A stretch of DNA of 40,850 bases from NCBI GenBank assembly GCA_027484915.1, contig JAIXSA010000029.1:1-40850 (forward strand). Reading direction: 5' to 3'. Made by a program: the position numbers and the translations under genes. This DNA is from Paracoccaceae bacterium (GTDB lineage Bacteria > Pseudomonadota > Alphaproteobacteria > Rhodobacterales > Rhodobacteraceae). This document shows, piece by piece, positions 37,613 to 40,850 of this stretch. The notes under the pieces are model-generated. The model saw only the letters and a list, made by a program, of their open reading frames with translations. It ran no database searches and was not told the DNA's origin. Every line of letters starts with the position of its first letter. Position 1 is the first letter of the stretch.

Positions 37613-37650
37613 CACTACCGCTTGGGTAAGGCACGGGATATGGTCGCAGG

Positions 37651-39186
37651 ATGCAGGCCCCAGCGCTGACCTTTTCCGACGACCAGGCCGAGGCCTTCGA
37701 CCGCCTTGCTGCGGCCTTCATGGCTGCCGGAATCGATCTGGCCGAAAGCGTGCTGTCACCCGTGGCAGAGGGGCGGTCGTCGGTCCTTGCGGTGGTGGGC
37801 AAAGCGGGGTCGGGCAAGACGATGCTGCTGGCCGAATTGTACCGCGCATTGAAGGGTGCCGGCCTGGACGTCGTGTCGGGTGATTATGAGGGGCGACGGC
37901 GGAAGGACCGCCGGACGCTGGCGATTCTTGCGCCGACGAACAAGGCGGCCTCGGTCCTGCGGTTGCGGGGGGTGCCGGCGACGACGATACACCGGATCCT
38001 GTACACCCCGGTCTATGACCCGGAATACGAGAAGATCGCCGAATGGCTGGCTGGGACGGGGACACGGCCGGTGATCGATAGTCTTGCCATCGCTGGACTG
38101 TCGGAGCTGGCACTCGACCGGGCGCAGGCGTTCTACAGCCAGGTCGCCTCGATCCCCGGGGCCTTGGCGGCGGCGGGGCTGAAGGGCAGCGATTTCATCA
38201 AGGGCTGGAAGCGGCGGGAAGAGCCGCTGGATGTTGGATTAGTGGATGAATCCTCGATGCTGGACCAACGGCAGTTCGACGATCTGAAGGAGATCTTTCC
38301 GACCCTTGTCCTGTTTGGCGACCCGGCGCAGCTGGCTCCGGTCGGGCAGTCGGGCGAGATGGTGTTCGACAAGCTTCCCGAGGCGCGGCGCCTGGTGCTG
38401 AGCCGCATCCATCGGCAGACGCAGGACAACCCGATCCTGGACCTTGCGCATGCGCTGGGCGATGACCGGTTGGGGTTCGAGGATTTCGAGGCGCTGGTGC
38501 AGGACAAGGCACGGAACGACGACCGGGTGGTCTGGGCCGAACGGGTTGAGGCGGGGCTGATGGCGCGGTCGCCGGTGCTGGTCTGGCGCAATGCGACCCG
38601 GGTGCGGCTGATCCAGGCGTTCCGCAATGCCTATGGCGCGCCCGAAGATGCGCTGCTGCCCGGCGAGCCGTTGATCTGTGACGGTATCGAGTTGCCCTTG
38701 AAGCACCGCAAGAAGCGCATTGACCTGGAGGCGCGGGGGCTGATCAAGGGCGCGCAGGTGATCTATCTGGGTGAGGGCAACCGGGAGGGGTTTGCCAAGC
38801 TACATGTAGTCGGCGCGGAGGAGCCACAGGTTTCTGCGGCGAGCATCATCAAGATCGAGAAACCCGACGAGGAAGAGCCCTTCATCCCCCACGCCGCGCG
38901 GATGGGGGCGGCGTTTCTGCATGGGGCTGCAGTCACCATCCACAAGGCCCAAGGCAGCCAGTGGGACGAGGTGCAGGTCTTTGCGCCCGACCTTTACGCC
39001 GCCGCGCAGTCGGGTCGGTCCGAGGCTGGGGCACCCCTGTGGAAGCGGCTGGCTTACGTGGCGATTACACGCGCGCAGACGCGGCTTTACTGGGTAGTGC
39101 GGAACCGGCTGGCGCGGCCGATGGGGCCATTGTCGATCGAGGACCTGAAGCGCGAGCCGGCGCCGCTGGCCTTGGGCCAGGAGTGA
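37651..39186 (+). CDS. RecD-like superfamily 1 DNA helicase
   Basis: The 511-residue protein is an ATP-dependent helicase of the RecD/Dda (SF1B) kind. Walker A is VVGKAGSGKT (49-57), followed by APTNKAASVL and TIHRILY (motif Ia region), motif II LVDESSMLD, motif III FGDPAQLAPVG, and C-terminal UvrD_C_2 motifs HKAQGSQWDEVQVF and AYVAITRAQTRLYW. It acts on DNA 5' to 3' in repair or replication restart; the partner is unknown. It is shorter than RecD2 and without the extra N-terminal domain. A large gap between motif Ia and II (about residues 130-195) is an insertion of unknown role. Confidence 0.9.
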   Translation: MQAPALTFSDDQAEAFDRLAAAFMAAGIDLAESVLSPVAEGRSSVLAVVGKAGSGKTMLLAELYRALKGAGLDVVSGDYEGRRRKDRRTLAILAPTNKAASVLRLRGVPATTIHRILYTPVYDPEYEKIAEWLAGTGTRPVIDSLAIAGLSELALDRAQAFYSQVASIPGALAAAGLKGSDFIKGWKRREEPLDVGLVDESSMLDQRQFDDLKEIFPTLVLFGDPAQLAPVGQSGEMVFDKLPEARRLVLSRIHRQTQDNPILDLAHALGDDRLGFEDFEALVQDKARNDDRVVWAERVEAGLMARSPVLVWRNATRVRLIQAFRNAYGAPEDALLPGEPLICDGIELPLKHRKKRIDLEARGLIKGAQVIYLGEGNREGFAKLHVVGAEEPQVSAASIIKIEKPDEEEPFIPHAARMGAAFLHGAAVTIHKAQGSQWDEVQVFAPDLYAAAQSGRSEAGAPLWKRLAYVAITRAQTRLYWVVRNRLARPMGPLSIEDLKREPAPLALGQE

Positions 39187-39241
39187 GGCTTTTCCTTGGC
39201 CCGGCGGCGGGTTAGAGTTAGCGCCAAGAATGGAGGCCCCG

Positions 39242-39478
39242 ATGGCTTTGGTTTTCGTCCAGTTCCGCTGCACCCCCGGCCAGACCTACGAGGTCGCAAA
39301 TGCGATCTGGGACCGCGAGGTTGTGAGCGAGCTTTACTCGACCAGCGGCGACTACGACCTGATCGCAAAGGTCTACATCCCCGAGGATGCGGACACCGGG
39401 CATTACCTGTCGTCGAAGCTGTTCGACATTCCGGGTATTCAGCGGACGCTGACCACGATGACCTTCAAGGCGTTCTGA
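39242..39478 (+). CDS. Stand-alone AsnC/Lrp ligand-binding (RAM) domain
   Basis: The 78-residue protein matches only the C-terminal RAM domain of Lrp/AsnC regulators (VFVQFRCTPGQTYEVANAI, SGDYDLIAKVYI, GIQRTLTTMTFKAF). There is no DNA-binding domain. Such stand-alone domains bind amino acids or other small molecules and may pair with full Lrp proteins. GGAGG precedes the ATG at 39242 by 6 nt. It lies between the helicase and convergent pyrD. Confidence 0.88.
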   Translation: MALVFVQFRCTPGQTYEVANAIWDREVVSELYSTSGDYDLIAKVYIPEDADTGHYLSSKLFDIPGIQRTLTTMTFKAF

Positions 39479-39488
39479 AGGTGATGCC

Positions 39489-39534
39489 CCGGGGCGCTGC
39501 CCCGGACCCCGGGATGTTTGGGCAAAGATGAAAG
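39489..39534. repeat. Hairpin plus copy 2 of the dispersed 24-bp repeat
   Basis: A 7-bp stem with 3-nt loop (CCGGGGC-GCT-GCCCCGG, 39489-39505) is followed by the 24-bp repeat at 39511-39534, which agrees with 16115-16138 at 21 of 24 positions. It lies between the convergent RAM-domain gene and pyrD and likely serves both as transcription end. Confidence 0.65.
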
Positions 39535-39535
39535 G

Positions 39536-40597
39536 TCAGAGCCAGGCACTTCGGCCGGTGCCCACCGCGAAGGAGACATTGGCAAAGCCGTCGCGGGCCA
39601 GAAGCGCATCCATGCCGCGTGCAATCTGGGGCACCATCGACAGACCCTGATAGACCATCGCCGTATAGAGCTGAACCGCGGAGGCCCCGGCGCGGATCTT
39701 CTGGTAGGCCTCTTCCGCAGAGCTGACGCCACCGACGCCGATAAGCGGCAGGAGGCCGTGGGTCAAATGCGACAGTTGCGCGAGCACGCGCGTGGACTTT
39801 TCGAACAAAGGGGCGCCGGAAAGGCCCCCCAGCTCAGACTGATTTGAGGATTTCAAACCTTCGCGGCTGATGGTCGTGTTGGTCGCGATGATGCCCGAGA
39901 TGCGGGATTTGAGGGCGACCTCGACGATGTCCTCGAGGTCCGTCTGGGTCAGGTCGGGTGCGATCTTCAGGAAAACCGGGATCGGGCGGGGCAGCGCTGC
40001 CCGCGCTTCCATCACCCGTTCGAGGAGGGCCAGAAGCGCCGCGCGGCCCTGCAGGTCGCGGAGACGCTCGGTATTGGGCGAACTGACGTTGACCGTGGCG
40101 AAGTCGACATGGGGTCCGCAGTGGGACAGGACGGTGGCGAAGTCCGCAGCGCGGTTCTGCGCGGTCTTGTTGGCACCGAGGTTGAGACCAACCGGGACCT
40201 GGCCGCGGGTGCGGGCGGAAAGGCGGGTGCCAATCGCCTCCATCCCCTGGTTGTTGAAGCCGAAGCGGTTGATGGCGGCGCGGTCCTCGCTCAGGCGGAA
40301 GAGGCGCGGCTTGTCGTTGCCGGGCTGTGGCAGGGGGGTCGCTGCACCGACCTCGATGAAGCCGAAACCTGCGCGGGACAGCGGGGCCACGGCCTCTGCG
40401 TTCTTGTCATACCCGGCGGCAAGGCCGACGGGGTTGAGAAGCGGCAGTCCGGCCAGGGTGGTGTGGAGGCGGGGTAGATCGATGGGGCCGGGCAAGGGCA
40501 CAAGCCCACTGCGAAGGGCCAGAAGCGACAGGCCATGCGCCCGCTCGGGGTCGATGCGGTGCAGCAGGGAAAGGCCCAGACGCTCGACAGGGGTCAC
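39536..40597 (-). CDS. pyrD: Dihydroorotate dehydrogenase (quinone), class 2
   Basis: The 353-residue enzyme oxidises dihydroorotate to orotate with membrane quinone in pyrimidine synthesis. Class 2 features are the N-terminal helical extension ([20 protein letters not shown]) and the active serine in [12 protein letters not shown] (near Ser173). [18 protein letters not shown] and GLNLGANK are FMN-side motifs, and [30 protein letters not shown] is the phosphate end. GTG at 40597 is the start because homology begins there and it overlaps the stop of the next gene upstream (GTGA). Confidence 0.95.
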   Translation of the reverse strand: MTPVERLGLSLLHRIDPERAHGLSLLALRSGLVPLPGPIDLPRLHTTLAGLPLLNPVGLAAGYDKNAEAVAPLSRAGFGFIEVGAATPLPQPGNDKPRLFRLSEDRAAINRFGFNNQGMEAIGTRLSARTRGQVPVGLNLGANKTAQNRAADFATVLSHCGPHVDFATVNVSSPNTERLRDLQGRAALLALLERVMEARAALPRPIPVFLKIAPDLTQTDLEDIVEVALKSRISGIIATNTTISREGLKSSNQSELGGLSGAPLFEKSTRVLAQLSHLTHGLLPLIGVGGVSSAEEAYQKIRAGASAVQLYTAMVYQGLSMVPQIARGMDALLARDGFANVSFAVGTGRSAWL

Positions 40598-40850
40598 CAG
40601 AGGCCCTCGGGGAAGATATGCCCGGTGGCGCCGAGGGGGAGCGACTTGTCCCAGACGACCTCTTCGATCCTGAGGGGCCGGTAGAGATGAGGGAAGAGCT
40701 GGCCGCCGCGCGAGGGCTCCCACTTCAGTTCGGGGCCAAGCTTGTCGGGGTCGAAGGCCACGAGGACAAGGTCGCTTTCAGTGGCGAACCACTTGGCGGC
40801 GGTCTCGGCAACCTGGGCGGCTGTGGAGAAATGGATGTAGCCGTCAGCAA
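40594..40850 (-). CDS. DUF952 family protein, C-terminal part
   Basis: The gene enters from the right edge; about 85 C-terminal residues are visible ([40 protein letters not shown], ending GHIFPEGLW). This is typical of DUF952 proteins, small soluble proteins of unknown function. Its stop overlaps the GTG start of pyrD, so the two are coupled. The start lies beyond the window. Confidence 0.87.
   Translation of the reverse strand, partial: ADGYIHFSTAAQVAETAAKWFATESDLVLVAFDPDKLGPELKWEPSRGGQLFPHLYRPLRIEEVVWDKSLPLGATGHIFPEGLW

Overview
The window is one continuous stretch of GC-rich chromosome (roughly two thirds G+C by eye) from an alphaproteobacterium of the Rhodobacterales, close to Rhodobacter/Paracoccaceae. 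The reasons are the gene content (2-oxoglutarate dehydrogenase, succinyl-CoA synthetase, malate dehydrogenase and succinate dehydrogenase beside ethylmalonyl-CoA pathway genes), a crotonyl-CoA carboxylase/reductase very like the Rhodobacter sphaeroides enzyme, and several small proteins typical of the group. No tRNA, rRNA, CRISPR array, transposase or phage gene was seen.

Layout. 1-6781 (minus): sucC, a glycosyltransferase, sucD, sucA and the start of odhB. 6782-7049: a shared control region with three phased 10-bp palindromes, then a divergent class III aminotransferase. 8454-12848 (minus): an exported protein, a methyltransferase, a 56-residue protein, and mdh with an overlapping glycosyltransferase. 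13002-18801 (plus, with one minus gene): a TSUP permease, an Ada-like Zn domain, malyl-CoA thioesterase, NnrU, DUF1737, mesaconyl-CoA hydratase, an exported protein, a leftover 3' end of a second mesaconyl-CoA hydratase gene, and a metallopeptidase. 18984-26573: sdhC-sdhD-sdhA, six unrelated genes, sdhB and two small genes. 26665-31846: a DUF1989 protein, then a minus-strand group (aldo/keto reductase, SHMT-like enzyme, rhodanese, deoD, DUF6455). 31928-37294: an exported protein and ethylmalonyl-CoA mutase (minus), then an acyltransferase and ccr (plus). 37424-40850: a small protein, a RecD-like helicase, a stand-alone AsnC/RAM domain, pyrD and a DUF952 fragment.

How the genes work together. 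ccr, ecm, mch and the malyl-CoA thioesterase belong to the ethylmalonyl-CoA pathway, which assimilates acetyl-CoA without isocitrate lyase and delivers malate and succinyl-CoA. The neighbouring TCA enzymes (Mdh, SucCD, SdhCDAB, SucA/OdhB) take up those products. Identical palindromes (TGTGATCACA or one mismatch), spaced exactly 21 bp apart, lie before both sucC and sdhC. This suggests one regulator for both operons; the GntR-family TCA activator AkgR of R. sphaeroides is the best guess.

The most unusual feature is that glycosyltransferase or methyltransferase genes sit inside or tightly against three separate TCA units: between sucC and sucD, overlapping the end of mdh, and as a six-gene cassette between sdhA and sdhB. 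Part of the last cassette is clearly AT-richer than its surroundings. This looks like repeated placement of surface-glycan-type genes under TCA-cycle transcription.
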